Assembly (NCBI RefSeq): GCF_014925385.1
Contig: NZ_JACSDK010000019.1
Coordinates: 1-64,000 of the forward strand
Reading direction: 5' to 3'
Length of the DNA stretch: 64,000 nucleotides
DNA from: Pelagibius marinus
GTDB lineage: Bacteria > Pseudomonadota > Alphaproteobacteria > Kiloniellales > Kiloniellaceae
The number at the start of each line of letters is the position of its first letter. Positions within the stretch are counted from its first letter, which is position 1. The notes beneath the pieces were generated by a model. It searched no databases. It had not been told where the DNA came from and saw only the letters and a list, made by a program, of their open reading frames with translations. The translations under genes and the position numbers were made by a program. Of the stretch, positions 55,452 to 64,000 are shown one piece after another.

Positions 55452-56558
55452 CTATTCGACCCACTTAAACGGCAGGCCGCGGGCGTTGTAGAACGCCTGC
55501 TCGGAGACCTTCGCATAGGCGATGGCTTGTTTGCGGAAGGTGGTGATGGAATCCATCACTTCACGGCTCAGCGGGTCGGCGGCCGCGAGGTCACCGATCA
55601 CCTTGCCGGAAAGGCCGCCCAACGCATTGAGCACCTCGTCCGGGAACTTCTTCAGGATGACACCGTGCTCGCTCACCAGGGTGTTGAGCGCGCCGTTGTT
55701 CTTGGCGACGAACTCGTTGAGCACAAAGGTGTTGGCAAAGGCATTGGCGGCGGCGACGACCGCTTTCAGGTCATCGGGCAGCTTCTCCCACGCCTGGAGG
55801 TTGATGAAGTTGTCCAGCAGCGTCGCCGGCTCGTGCCAGCCCGGGTAGTAGTAGAACTTGGCGCTCTTATAGAGGCCGAAGGCAAGATCGTTGTAAGGCC
55901 CGACCCATTCGGTGGCGTCGATGGCACCGGACTGGAGGGCCGGCGGGATCTCGCCGCCGGGCAGGTTCACGACGTTGCCGCCCGCGGCCTTGACGACTTC
56001 ACCGCCCAGGCCCGGGATACGCATCTTCAGGCCCTTGTAGTCCTCGAGGGAGTTGATCTCCTTGTTGAACCAACCGCCGGCCTGGACGCCGGTGTTACCT
56101 GAGGCGAAGAACTTACAGCCCAGTTCTCGGTAGATCTTGTCAGCCAGATCCTGGCCGCCGCCGAACTGGATCCAGGCGTTCTGCTCCTGGGCGTTGAGGC
56201 CGAAGGGGATGGACGCGATGAACTGGCTGGCTGGCACCTTGCCCTTCCAGTAGTAGGGCGCGCCGTGACCCATTTCGATGGTGCCGCTGGAGACGGCGTC
56301 CATGGTTTCGAAGGCTGGAACGATCTCGCCGCCGCCGAAGACTTCCACCGTCAGTTTGCCGCCGGAGGCCGCGCCGATGAATTCCGCCAGCTTGTTGGCG
56401 CCGGTGCCCAGGCCAGGAAAGTTCTTGGGCCAAGTCGTTTGCATACGCCATTTCATGAGGCCCTGCGAGATCGCAGGCGCCGGGAAGCTGGACGCGGCGA
56501 CCGCGCCCGTTGCGGCAGCAGTGGTAGCCGCCCGCTTGATAAATTGACGACGTTTCAT
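55452..56558 (-). CDS. TRAP transporter substrate-binding protein (TakP/DctP type)
   Basis: A 368-residue periplasmic protein. A Tat-like signal (MKRRQFIKRAATTAAATGAV) is followed by the mature start LMKWRMQTTWPKNFPGLGTG, as in TakP and the mannitol/chloroaromatic group. The GAIDATEWVGPYNDLAFGLY region lines the ligand site and resembles alpha-keto-acid binders. GGGGAGGA precedes the ATG. The gene converges on the permease genes and does not lead them, which is less common. A 2-oxo acid or carboxylate ligand is inferred from the family. Confidence 0.92.
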   Translation of the reverse strand: MKRRQFIKRAATTAAATGAVAASSFPAPAISQGLMKWRMQTTWPKNFPGLGTGANKLAEFIGAASGGKLTVEVFGGGEIVPAFETMDAVSSGTIEMGHGAPYYWKGKVPASQFIASIPFGLNAQEQNAWIQFGGGQDLADKIYRELGCKFFASGNTGVQAGGWFNKEINSLEDYKGLKMRIPGLGGEVVKAAGGNVVNLPGGEIPPALQSGAIDATEWVGPYNDLAFGLYKSAKFYYYPGWHEPATLLDNFINLQAWEKLPDDLKAVVAAANAFANTFVLNEFVAKNNGALNTLVSEHGVILKKFPDEVLNALGGLSGKVIGDLAAADPLSREVMDSITTFRKQAIAYAKVSEQAFYNARGLPFKWVE

Positions 56559-56749
56559 TCCAATCCTCCCCGAAGTGGAAAATCAAACAACAGACTTCTC
56601 GCAAGGGGCCATTCGTTGCAGCCCGAATCGGAGTTCGTTTTTTAGACCGATCAAGTGAGGAGCGAGCATAGGCGGCGCTGAGCGGCTGTGCAACTGAGGC
56701 GATCAATGATAGGGCGGATGGGTTCCCGGCACCTGCTCTGGGGGGAAGA

Positions 56750-57508
56750 TTAGGCGGGCAGCCTGCGCCACCCCTTGTCGCCAAGGCCTTCCAGGGGCTG
56801 GAAGCGGGTCTTATAGGCCATCTTGCGGCTGTGGTCGATCCAGTAGCCGAGGTAGACATGGGCCGCGCCGTGGCGCCGGGCCGCGTCTATCAGCCACAGG
56901 ACGACGTAGGTGCCAAGGGAACGGCGCGCGGAATTCGGCTCGAAGAAGCTGTAGACGGCGGAGGGGCCATCGGCCAGCCAATCCAGCAGGCAGACCGCGA
57001 TCAGGGCGCCGTCGGGCGTGCGGAACTCGGCCAAGCGCGTGTCGATATCGCTCGATTCAACCATCGAGCGATATTCCTCTTCCGTCATTCCGGCCATTTC
57101 GCCATCGCCGTGGCGGGAAGAAATATAGCGGCGGAAGAGAGCGAACTGCTCGTCCGTCGCCTTGGCCGGCACCATGCGGACAGAAAGGTCCGTATTGGCC
57201 CGATGGATGCGGCGCAGGGACTTGCCCGCTTCGAACTCGCTCACGACGACCCGGACCGGCACACAGGCGTTGCAGTGGCTGCAGGCGGGCCGGTAGGCGA
57301 AGCGGTGGCTGCGGCGGAACCCCGCAAGACTGAGCACGTCGTAGGTGGCCTGGGCCTGGGGGCCGCTGATCTCCGTCAGCAGCTTGTTTTCCAGACGGCC
57401 CGGCAGGTATGGGCAGACGTTCGGCTCCAGAACGTAGTAGCTCTGGAGCGGCCCAAAAGCGGCGGGATCCAAGGCCTTCAGCCGTTCAGTGGTGCGCTCT
57501 GCCTTCAT
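56750..57508 (-). CDS. bpt: Aspartate/glutamate leucyltransferase (Bpt)
   Basis: An enzyme of about 252 residues that adds leucine from Leu-tRNA to proteins with N-terminal Asp or Glu, marking them for ClpAP degradation. Landmarks are PYLPGRLENKLLTEI near the N-terminus, the cysteine-rich YRPACSHCNACVPVRV, and TYVVLWLIDAARRHG with YLGYWIDHSRKMAYK. ATG 57508 is used; a TTG at 57529 would add seven residues. Confidence 0.92.
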   Translation of the reverse strand: MKAERTTERLKALDPAAFGPLQSYYVLEPNVCPYLPGRLENKLLTEISGPQAQATYDVLSLAGFRRSHRFAYRPACSHCNACVPVRVVVSEFEAGKSLRRIHRANTDLSVRMVPAKATDEQFALFRRYISSRHGDGEMAGMTEEEYRSMVESSDIDTRLAEFRTPDGALIAVCLLDWLADGPSAVYSFFEPNSARRSLGTYVVLWLIDAARRHGAAHVYLGYWIDHSRKMAYKTRFQPLEGLGDKGWRRLPA

Positions 57509-57593
57509 CGGATTAGTGTGCGCGGCCAAGGCCGCCCCGTCCAGCCCCTCTGAGTTGCCCTTGGTGCCGCTTGACCGGACGGACGGGGCGGGG

Positions 57594-58574
57594 CTAGTCG
57601 GCAGCCTGGCCCTGTTCGCTCAGGGCCGGATAGCCGAAATAGGCGGCACCCAGTTCGCTGTGGATGCGGATGAGCTTCAACTGGACCCAGTCGATGAACT
57701 CATGCAGTCCCTTGTCGATGACCTGGTCGATGGTGATGTCGTCCAGCACGGAGCGAAGTTCGTCCAATTCCTCCAGTGCCTCGGCGCCGCCGATGAGGCG
57801 GTAGGTGGAGCGCAGGTGACTGAGGCGGTTGGAGATGTCATGTACGCAGGCCTTGACCGAGCGGGGAAAGCGGCTGTGGAACAGCAGGAAGCCGGCGACA
57901 TCGGCCTGCGTCATGCCGCTGGGCTGAACCCGGCGGAAGGCATGGTAGCCGGCCGCTGAGCGCAGGACGGCGTTCCACTGGCTGACATCGAGCGGCGAGC
58001 CGACGGTCTCTTCGTTCGGCAGCAGCAGGTGATATTTTACATCCAGCAGGCGGGTGGTCTGGTCCGCGCGCTCGATGGCCCGGCCGATCTGGTAGAAGAA
58101 CCAGCTCTCGTCGCGATAGAAGGTGCCTTCGGTGATGCCGGTATGAGTCTGGCAGGCTTCCTTCACCTGGTTACAGAAGCGTGCCAAGCGTGGCTCGCTC
58201 AGAGCCTCCCGCGGCATGGTCTTCAAGGTGTTGGAGAACATGTTGAGCTGGATCCACATCTCCGTCGAAATCAGCGGGCGCAGCGTCCTGGCGTTGCCGC
58301 GGGCCAGGTTGACGGCGGAGATGATCGAGGAGACGTTTCGCTGGTCCAGGGTGTAGAAGTGGATGACGGAGTCTGCATCGGCATCGTCGTGATGTTCGAA
58401 GAAGCGCTCTTCGTCCCGGTTGATCTGCAGGATGGAGCGCCAATTCTGCCAGCCGCGGCTGTCCCGGCTGAAGGTCTCATTCACATCGAGGATACGCGCA
58501 AGGTTCTCCGCGCGCTCGACATAGCGCGCCAGCCAGTAGATCGACTCGGCGTAGCGTGACAGCAGTCTATGCAA
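57594..58574 (-). CDS. Alpha-E domain protein (DUF403)
   Basis: A 326-residue all-helical protein beginning LLSRYAESIYWLARYVERAE, the hallmark of the alpha-E family. It lies 8 bases downstream of the circularly permuted ATP-grasp gene, with which it almost always pairs. The pair is proposed to make or modify a peptide or peptide-like bond, but its product is unknown. The transglutaminase-like and proteasome-type peptidase genes often found with the pair are not seen here. Confidence 0.93.
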   Translation of the reverse strand: MHRLLSRYAESIYWLARYVERAENLARILDVNETFSRDSRGWQNWRSILQINRDEERFFEHHDDADADSVIHFYTLDQRNVSSIISAVNLARGNARTLRPLISTEMWIQLNMFSNTLKTMPREALSEPRLARFCNQVKEACQTHTGITEGTFYRDESWFFYQIGRAIERADQTTRLLDVKYHLLLPNEETVGSPLDVSQWNAVLRSAAGYHAFRRVQPSGMTQADVAGFLLFHSRFPRSVKACVHDISNRLSHLRSTYRLIGGAEALEELDELRSVLDDITIDQVIDKGLHEFIDWVQLKLIRIHSELGAAYFGYPALSEQGQAAD

Positions 58575-58582
58575 AGATCCCC

Positions 58583-60040
58583 CTATTCAAGGACCCAGGT
58601 ATCCTTTGAGCCTCCGCCTTGGGAGGAGTTGACGACAATCGATCCCTTGGTCAGGGCGACGCGCGACAGTCCGCCCGGCAGAACCCAGGTCGACCTGCCG
58701 GTCACAGCAAAGGGCCGCAGGTCGACGTGGCGGGCCTTGATCCCATCGTCGGTCAGGGTGGGGCAGACTGAAAGATTTATCATGGGCTGCGCGATGTAGT
58801 TTGCCGGGTCGGCGCTCACGTCTTCGCGGCACTTCTCCAGCTCTCGTTTGCTGGCGCGCGGGCCGATGGTGATGCCGTAGCCGCCGGACTCACCTACCGG
58901 CTTCACAACCAGTTTGTCGAGATTGGCGAGGGTATAGGCCAGGCCTTCCGGCTCGCGACAAATGTGCGTATCGACGTTGGCCAGGATCGGCTCTTCATCC
59001 ATGTAGTACTTGATGATTCTCGGGATGTAGGCATAGACCGCCTTGTCGTCGGCGACGCCGGTGCCGATGGCGTTGGCCAGGGACACATTGCCTTTCGCGT
59101 AGGCGCGCATGAGCCCTGAGGCCCCCAAGACGCTGTCCGGATTGAAAACCTCAGGGTCCAGGAAATCGTCGCTGACGCGGCGGTAGATCACGTGGACCGG
59201 GTCCAGCCCGTTGATGGTCTTCATGTACACCTTGTCGTTCTCCACGACGAGGTCGCTGCCCTCCACGAGCGGCACACCCATCTCGCGGGCCAGGAAGATG
59301 TGCTCGAAGTAAGCGGAGTTGTAGGTGCCCGGCGAGAGCAGAACGACCTGTGGGTCGCTGACACCGGCGGGTGCCGTATCTACCAGGGCTTCGTGCAGCT
59401 TCTGGCCATAATTGGACACCGGCCGGATGCCGATGTTGCTCATCAGGTCGGGGAAGCTGCGCAGCATGAGGTGGCGGTTCTCCACCACATAGGACACGCC
59501 AGAGGGGCAGCGCCCGTTGTCTTCCAGCACCACGAACTCGCCGTCGTCCCCCCGCACCAAGTCGGTCCCGTTGATGTGGACGTAGGTGCCGAAGGGGACA
59601 TCGATGCCCTCCATCTGGGGGCAGTAGTTCTTGTTGCCGAGGACCAGATCCTTGGGGACCACGCCGTCCTTCAGTATCTTCTGGTCGTGATAGATGTCGT
59701 GCAGGAAGAGGTTCAGCGCGGTCACCCGCTGGGTCACGCCTGTCTCTATCGTCTCCCAGGCCTTCGCCGAGATCACGCGGGGAATGACATCGAACGGCAG
59801 GATGCGGTCGATGACGTCTTTTTGGGTATAGACCGTGAAGGTGATGCCGAAGCTGTAGAGCTCCAGCTCCGCGTCGCGGGCCCGCCCGCGCAGATCTTCC
59901 AAGTCCAGGCGGTTCAGGCGCTCTCGTATGGACAGCGTATGGTCGGCAGGCTCTTCAGCACCGCCCAGCATCTCGCAAAAGAAGCCATCTGGATCGTAGG
60001 CACTTAGGGGTCCCGACGCCGTAAGGGGCGTACTAGCCAA
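58583..60040 (-). CDS. Circularly permuted ATP-grasp protein (DUF404/DUF407)
   Basis: A 485-residue enzyme of the CP_ATPgrasp family, expected to ligate a carboxylate to an amine with ATP. Landmarks are FEHIFLAREMGVPLVEGSDL, VHVIYRRVSDDFLDPEVF, VKPVGESGGYGI and YIAQPMINLS. The start is TTG at 60040, with GGGAG about 9 bases upstream. It forms a two-gene unit with the alpha-E gene. Confidence 0.93.
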   Translation of the reverse strand: MASTPLTASGPLSAYDPDGFFCEMLGGAEEPADHTLSIRERLNRLDLEDLRGRARDAELELYSFGITFTVYTQKDVIDRILPFDVIPRVISAKAWETIETGVTQRVTALNLFLHDIYHDQKILKDGVVPKDLVLGNKNYCPQMEGIDVPFGTYVHINGTDLVRGDDGEFVVLEDNGRCPSGVSYVVENRHLMLRSFPDLMSNIGIRPVSNYGQKLHEALVDTAPAGVSDPQVVLLSPGTYNSAYFEHIFLAREMGVPLVEGSDLVVENDKVYMKTINGLDPVHVIYRRVSDDFLDPEVFNPDSVLGASGLMRAYAKGNVSLANAIGTGVADDKAVYAYIPRIIKYYMDEEPILANVDTHICREPEGLAYTLANLDKLVVKPVGESGGYGITIGPRASKRELEKCREDVSADPANYIAQPMINLSVCPTLTDDGIKARHVDLRPFAVTGRSTWVLPGGLSRVALTKGSIVVNSSQGGGSKDTWVLE

Positions 60041-60212
60041 GTATGATGCTCCCTGTTTTCACAGTGTCCTGCTGGCCTTTTCTGCGCGGGCCTATATTCA
60101 GGATCTCTAACAACGCTTGGATTATTGCAGCGAATTGCGGTGGCTGGCCAGCCTTCAATGCGAAGGATAGGTCCGGCTCGGGGGGTCGCCCGCTCACAAA
60201 CGACCCTGCGGT

Positions 60213-60704
60213 TCAGGGCTGACGGCGCACTACCAGGGTGCCCGCCAGGATGTCGTGCAGGGCCCTGTTGCGGTCGGTGAACAGAATGACCAGGAGGATC
60301 AGCCAAGCCGTCAGGGCGATGGAGACATAGAAGAGGATCACCACCAGCACAGCCTGCAGGGGCTCTACGGGCTTCCCGCTCCAGTCTCTCAGCTCCAGGT
60401 CGAATAGCCCCATACCCGGTGTGGCACCGCGGGTTGCCAGGAAGTAGCTGTGATACAAAAGCGGCCAAAGTGCCATGACGATGACCGCCAGCGGGCTCAG
60501 CAGGCCGAAGGTCAGTGCGCCGGCAATCGACAGAGCGAAGCCGAGGCAGAGGCCCAGGACGGCGATGATGAAGACATCGACCAGGTAGCCAAGGCTCCGC
60601 CGCAGGACCACGCCGGCATAGAGTTGCGGAGCGGCAGAAGGCAGGGGAGGCCGTCCGGACCAGGCCGGCGGCCGCGGGTCACCGCTGGCGTCGTCAGCAG
60701 ACAT
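60213..60704 (-). CDS. RDD family membrane protein
   Basis: A 163-residue protein with a Pro-rich N-terminus and an RDD domain. It has three hydrophobic segments, with LRRSLGYLVDVFIIAVLGL at the first and GATPGMGLFDLELRDWSGKP in the loop. RDD proteins are small membrane proteins, some implicated in ion exchange; no function is assigned here. It is downstream of motB on the same strand with a 56-base gap. Confidence 0.88.
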   Translation of the reverse strand: MSADDASGDPRPPAWSGRPPLPSAAPQLYAGVVLRRSLGYLVDVFIIAVLGLCLGFALSIAGALTFGLLSPLAVIVMALWPLLYHSYFLATRGATPGMGLFDLELRDWSGKPVEPLQAVLVVILFYVSIALTAWLILLVILFTDRNRALHDILAGTLVVRRQP

Positions 60705-60760
60705 GCCGTCAGCCTAGGCCGGTTCTCCCAGGCGACGCAAGGCCTGCAGGAGCGCCGGCG

Positions 60761-61756
60761 TCAGTTGTCGGACTGGTAAACCGGGGCTTCGCTCTCGGGC
60801 GCCTGACGCAGCAGGACGATCGAAATGCGCCGGTTGCGCGGTGAGAAGGGCTCGTCGGGCACCAGGTGCTCCTGGTCGGCCCGGCCCACCACGGAGGCGA
60901 TGCGCGAAGCCGGCAGGCCGGCGGCCAGCAGGGCGCGGCGGCTGGAGTTGGCGCGGTCGGTCGACAGCTCCCAGTTGGAGTAGCCGTTGTCCTTCGAGTA
61001 GGGCGTCGAGTCCGTGTGCCCCTTGATGGCCACGGGATTGTCGAGCTTCTTGATGGCATCGGCGACCAGCGCCAGCAGGCGCTGCGTGTGCGGATACATC
61101 TCGGCCTTGCCGGAGGCGAACATAGAGCGGCCTTCCTGATCGATGATCTGGATCCGCATGCCCTCCGGGGTCTGGTCGACGATCAGGTTTTTGGAGAAGT
61201 CGCTGAGGTCCGGAATCGATTCCAGCGCCTGACGCAGCTCAGCCTCGGCGGCGGCGAAGCGCTCCTGCTCCAGCTCCCGGGCCAGGCGGTCGACCTCTTC
61301 GCGGTTGACGTCCTGGTTCGGGTTGTCCGCCGTCTTGCTGAGGCGCTGGCCCGACTGGGTGTCGTCGGCGGGGTTCTCCACCTGGGTGGGACTCTGCTCT
61401 TTGGTGTCGTCCTTGGCGCCGGGCAGGGCGACGGTGATGCCGATTGGCGAGGTATCGTTCACCAGGGCGCCGTCGGTGGTCATGCTGCGCCCGCCCATGA
61501 CGCCGCCGGAGCCGCTGTCGCTCTGCGAGACGCTGTCCGGATCGAGAGAGGTGATCGGCGAGAAGTACTCGGCGATACCCTTACGTTGTTCTTCAGTCGT
61601 GGCGTTCAGCAGCCAGAGCAGCAGGAAGAAGGCCATCATGGCGGTGACGAAGTCGGCATAGGCGACTTTCCAGGCGCCACCGTGGTGTGCGCCACCGCCA
61701 CCTTTCTTCACCTTCTTGATGATGATGATTTGAGCTTCGTCGTTTCCTGCTGCCAC
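60761..61756 (-). CDS. motB: Flagellar motor stator protein MotB
   Basis: A 331-residue stator subunit. The N-terminal IIIIKKVKKGGGGAHHGGAW and one membrane segment (YADFVTAMMAFFLLLWLLNA) carry the proton-binding Asp in YADF. The C-terminal OmpA domain binds peptidoglycan (IKGHTDSTPYSKDNGYSNWE, LSTDRANSSRRALL). A linker of about 130 residues is disordered and contains the plug region. The start is GTG at 61756. It follows motA by 15 bases. Other flagellar genes are not in the window. Confidence 0.95.
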   Translation of the reverse strand: MAAGNDEAQIIIIKKVKKGGGGAHHGGAWKVAYADFVTAMMAFFLLLWLLNATTEEQRKGIAEYFSPITSLDPDSVSQSDSGSGGVMGGRSMTTDGALVNDTSPIGITVALPGAKDDTKEQSPTQVENPADDTQSGQRLSKTADNPNQDVNREEVDRLARELEQERFAAAEAELRQALESIPDLSDFSKNLIVDQTPEGMRIQIIDQEGRSMFASGKAEMYPHTQRLLALVADAIKKLDNPVAIKGHTDSTPYSKDNGYSNWELSTDRANSSRRALLAAGLPASRIASVVGRADQEHLVPDEPFSPRNRRISIVLLRQAPESEAPVYQSDN

Positions 61757-61771
61757 GTTCCTGGCTCCCCT

Positions 61772-62635
61772 TTAGCCGGGGGGCGGGAGGGCGGAGACCG
61801 CGTCTTCGACCTCGTAGAAGGTCGGGCGGTCGTGCGAGAGCAGCGCCTTGCGGGCGAATTCGACGGCGACCGCCGGTGGCGAGCCGTGCATGTGCGCCAG
61901 CAGAGCCGCCTTGATACAGTGGAGATACTTGATCTCCGCGTTGTAGACCGACTGCGCCTTGGTGGCGGTCGGCCCGAGAAAGCCGTAGGAGATCCAGACG
62001 CCGAGGAAGGTGCCCACCAAGGCGCCGCCGATCAGCTTGCCCAGGACCTCGGGCGGCTCGGTGATCGAGCCCATGGTCTTGATGACGCCCAGCACCGCGG
62101 CGACGATGCCCAGCGCCGGCATGCCGTCTGCCATGGTCTGCAGCGCGTGGGCGACTTCCAGGTGCTCGTGATGGACGACCTCGATCTCCTCGTCCATGAG
62201 GGTTTCCATCTCATGGGGATCCTCGGAACCGAGGGTGAGCATGCGCAGGTAGTCGCAGAGGAAGACCACGGCGGTTTCGTTCGCCATGACGCCGGGAAAC
62301 TGGGCGAAGAGTGCTGAATCTTGCGGATTTTCGATGTGCTGTTCCAGGCCCAGATTGCCCTTGGTCTTGGCGACCTTGAGAATCTGGTAGAGCAGGCTGA
62401 TGAGCTCTATGTAGTTCTCTTTTTTGTACTGGGAGCCCTTGAAGACCTTGCCGACAGCGGTGCCGGTGTGCTTCACAACGGAGGCGGGGTTGCCGATGAC
62501 ATAGGAGCCGATGGCGGCGCCGATGATGATCACCCCCTCAAAAGGCTGCCACAGTACCCCCAGCTTGCCGCCCATCGCGGCGTAACCGCCGAGGGTACAG
62601 CCGATAACGATCAATATGCCTACAATAAGCCCCAT
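61772..62635 (-). CDS. motA: Flagellar motor stator protein MotA
   Basis: A 287-residue stator subunit with four membrane segments. Landmarks are the start MGLIVGILIVIGCTLGGYAA, the cytoplasmic loop with charged residues, and the late GMPALGIVAAVLGVIKTMG and GALVGTFLGVWISYG. The ATG at 62635 matches the family start; a TTG at 62656 is a less likely extension. With MotB it converts proton flow into flagellar torque. Confidence 0.95.
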   Translation of the reverse strand: MGLIVGILIVIGCTLGGYAAMGGKLGVLWQPFEGVIIIGAAIGSYVIGNPASVVKHTGTAVGKVFKGSQYKKENYIELISLLYQILKVAKTKGNLGLEQHIENPQDSALFAQFPGVMANETAVVFLCDYLRMLTLGSEDPHEMETLMDEEIEVVHHEHLEVAHALQTMADGMPALGIVAAVLGVIKTMGSITEPPEVLGKLIGGALVGTFLGVWISYGFLGPTATKAQSVYNAEIKYLHCIKAALLAHMHGSPPAVAVEFARKALLSHDRPTFYEVEDAVSALPPPG

Positions 62636-62835
62636 GGAGCCCCAATCCGCGCACAATCCGCCGTCAAGCCAACCGCCTTCCGGAGGCGGCCTTCGAAGGT
62701 GGCCGATTTAAGTTAAGAAGTGGTTTAGTTTGGCGCCTAATGGGCCGGAAATGATTGGTTTGTGGTGGCTTTTGGGCTTTCCCTGGCATTAAGATCCGGC
62801 CGGCCAGCGATGCGAGCAGACGACCCGATGGTACG

Positions 62836-63321
62836 ATGACTTTTGATTCTTCCGCCTTCCGCCGGGCTCTGGGCAGCTTCGCGACCGGTGTGGCTGTGAT
62901 CACGGCGCGCGATCCCGCCGGGCAGAACCGCGGGATCACCGTGAATTCCTTCTCCTCGGTCTCCCTGGATCCGCCCCTGATCCTCTTCTGCCTGGACAAG
63001 GCGGCGCTGAGCTTCGACACCTTCCGGCTGGCCGACAGCTTCGCGGTGAATGTCCTGGGCGAGCACCAGCACGAGCTGTCGGTGCGCTTCGCGACGGCGG
63101 CGATCGACAAGTGGGACGGCGTCGGCTACGACCTCTGGCCCGGAAACCTGCCGGTTCTGCACGACTGTCTGGCCAACCTGGCCTGCCGGCGCGAAACCCT
63201 CTACGAGGGCGGCGACCACGTCATTATTCTCGGCCGGGTCGAGCGGCTGCAGACTGCCGGGGGCGGTGATCCCCTGGTCTACTACCAGAGCGGCTACCGC
63301 TCCATCGGGCCGAACGTCTAG
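62836..63321 (+). CDS. Flavin reductase-like domain protein
   Basis: A 161-residue FMN-binding split-barrel protein. Landmarks are FRRALGSFATGVAVITARD, GITVNSFSSVSLDPPLILF, and FAVNVLGEHQHELSVRFA. Members use NADH or NADPH to supply reduced flavin to a partner oxygenase. No monooxygenase partner is adjacent. The start at 62836 excludes an upstream open extension. It is divergent from motA. Confidence 0.92.
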   Translation: MTFDSSAFRRALGSFATGVAVITARDPAGQNRGITVNSFSSVSLDPPLILFCLDKAALSFDTFRLADSFAVNVLGEHQHELSVRFATAAIDKWDGVGYDLWPGNLPVLHDCLANLACRRETLYEGGDHVIILGRVERLQTAGGGDPLVYYQSGYRSIGPNV

Positions 63322-63339
63322 GCGGCGGCCCGGGTGGCC

Positions 63340-64000
63340 TCAAGCGAGGGCGTTCTGCAGGTCGGCGATGAGGTCGTCGGCGCTTTCGATTCCGACCGAG
63401 AGCCGTACCAATCCGTCACTGATGCCCAGGGCGGCCCGGTTCTCCGGGGGGATGGAGGCGTGGGTCATGATCGCCGGGTGCTCGATCAGGCTCTCGACAC
63501 CGCCCAGGCTCTCAGCCAGGGCGAAAAGCTGGACCCGCTCGAGGAAGCGCCGGGCGTCGTCCAGGCCGCCTTTCAGGATCGCCGTGACCATGCCGCCGGG
63601 GCCGTCCATCTGCTGCTCGGCCAGTGCGTGCTGCGGGTGGCTGGGCAGGCCGGGATAATAGACCTTCTCCACCTTGGGATGGCTTTCCATGAACTCGGCC
63701 ACGGCCTGGCCGTTGGTGCAGTGCCGTTCCATGCGCAGCGCCAGTGTCTTCAGCCCGCGCAGAGCGAGGAAACTGTCGAAGGGGCCCTGGACCGCACCCA
63801 CTGCGTTCTGCAGGAAGGTGAGTTGCTCGGCCAGTTCTGCGTTGTCGCCGACGACCAGCACGCCGCCGACCATGTCAGAGTGGCCGTTCAGGTACTTGGT
63901 GGCCGAGTGCATGACCACGTCGAAGCCGAGTTCCAGCGGCCGCTGAATCCAGGGTGTCGCGAAGGTGTTGTCGCAGGCCGCCAGGATGCCGTGCTTCTTG
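63340..64000 (-). CDS. Cys/Met metabolism PLP-dependent enzyme (MetB/MetC type), partial
   Basis: The C-terminal 220 residues or so of a trans-sulfuration enzyme; the N-terminal part lies beyond the window. The open frame continues through the edge, with CDNTFATPWIQRPLELGFD just inside. The PLP lysine is in HSATKYLNGHSD, and the late SLGGVESLIEHPAIMTHAS is diagnostic. It could be cystathionine gamma-synthase, cystathionine gamma/beta-lyase or a related sulfhydrylase; the fragment does not separate them. It converges on the flavin reductase gene. Confidence 0.92.
   Translation of the reverse strand, partial: KKHGILAACDNTFATPWIQRPLELGFDVVMHSATKYLNGHSDMVGGVLVVGDNAELAEQLTFLQNAVGAVQGPFDSFLALRGLKTLALRMERHCTNGQAVAEFMESHPKVEKVYYPGLPSHPQHALAEQQMDGPGGMVTAILKGGLDDARRFLERVQLFALAESLGGVESLIEHPAIMTHASIPPENRAALGISDGLVRLSVGIESADDLIADLQNALA

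Overview
The window looks like chromosomal DNA of a GC-rich free-living alphaproteobacterium, probably in or near Rhodospirillales/Kiloniellales. The evidence is the gene order rsh - DUF2062 - pdxJ - acpS - lepB - rnc - era - recO, a bactofilin next to an M23 peptidase, several Tat-exported binding proteins, and the motA/motB pair. The taxonomic call is inference from gene order and protein style, not from a marker search.

Layout. (1) 0.8-16.3 kb is an accessory RTX locus: a possible small ORF, an HlyC-type lysine acyltransferase, an unrecognised membrane-anchored protein, and a 4445-residue RTX protein. That protein has a lipase-like alpha/beta-hydrolase head, a FrpC-type self-processing module with an Asp-Pro bond, about ten RTX/HCBP-related modules, two Ig-like domains, three almost identical 152-residue repeats and a type I secretion C-terminus. 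No type I transporter genes are in the window. (2) 16.5-26.1 kb holds a divergent TetR regulator and a probable operon for a three-subunit molybdenum hydroxylase followed by a complete Liv-type ABC transporter. This suggests uptake plus hydroxylation of one unknown substrate. (3) 26.1-29.1 kb is sparse: a short SSB without the usual acidic tip, a small lytic transglycosylase, one small ORF, a tRNA-like fragment, and two diverged copies of a GC-rich non-coding repeat on either side. It may be the scar of a mobile element. (4) 29.1-31.5 kb has a nitronate monooxygenase with a divergent LysR regulator, then tRNA-Ser(GCT).

(5) 31.9-41.4 kb carries cell-wall and metabolic genes: M23 peptidase plus bactofilin, a threonine/serine dehydratase, a haloacid dehalogenase, a large Slt-type transglycosylase, dapA, smpB, a family 5 uracil-DNA glycosylase, an NYN-domain protein and folK. 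(6) 41.5-49.3 kb is the conserved housekeeping cluster rpoZ, rsh, a DUF2062 gene, pdxJ, acpS, lepB, rnc, era and recO. (7) 49.3-57.5 kb has a D-amino-acid-dehydrogenase-like flavoprotein, parC, a TRAP transporter whose binding protein is encoded convergently across a bidirectional terminator, and bpt. (8) 57.6-64.0 kb has an alpha-E/circularly permuted ATP-grasp pair, an RDD protein, motB/motA, a flavin reductase, and a Cys/Met-metabolism PLP enzyme cut by the window edge.

The most unusual part is region 1. It combines a putative acylation enzyme, a lipase-like head, a protein self-cleaving/cross-linking module and a very long calcium-binding repeat tail in one secretion locus. Base composition also changes inside the giant gene, which suggests that the head was joined to an older RTX tail.
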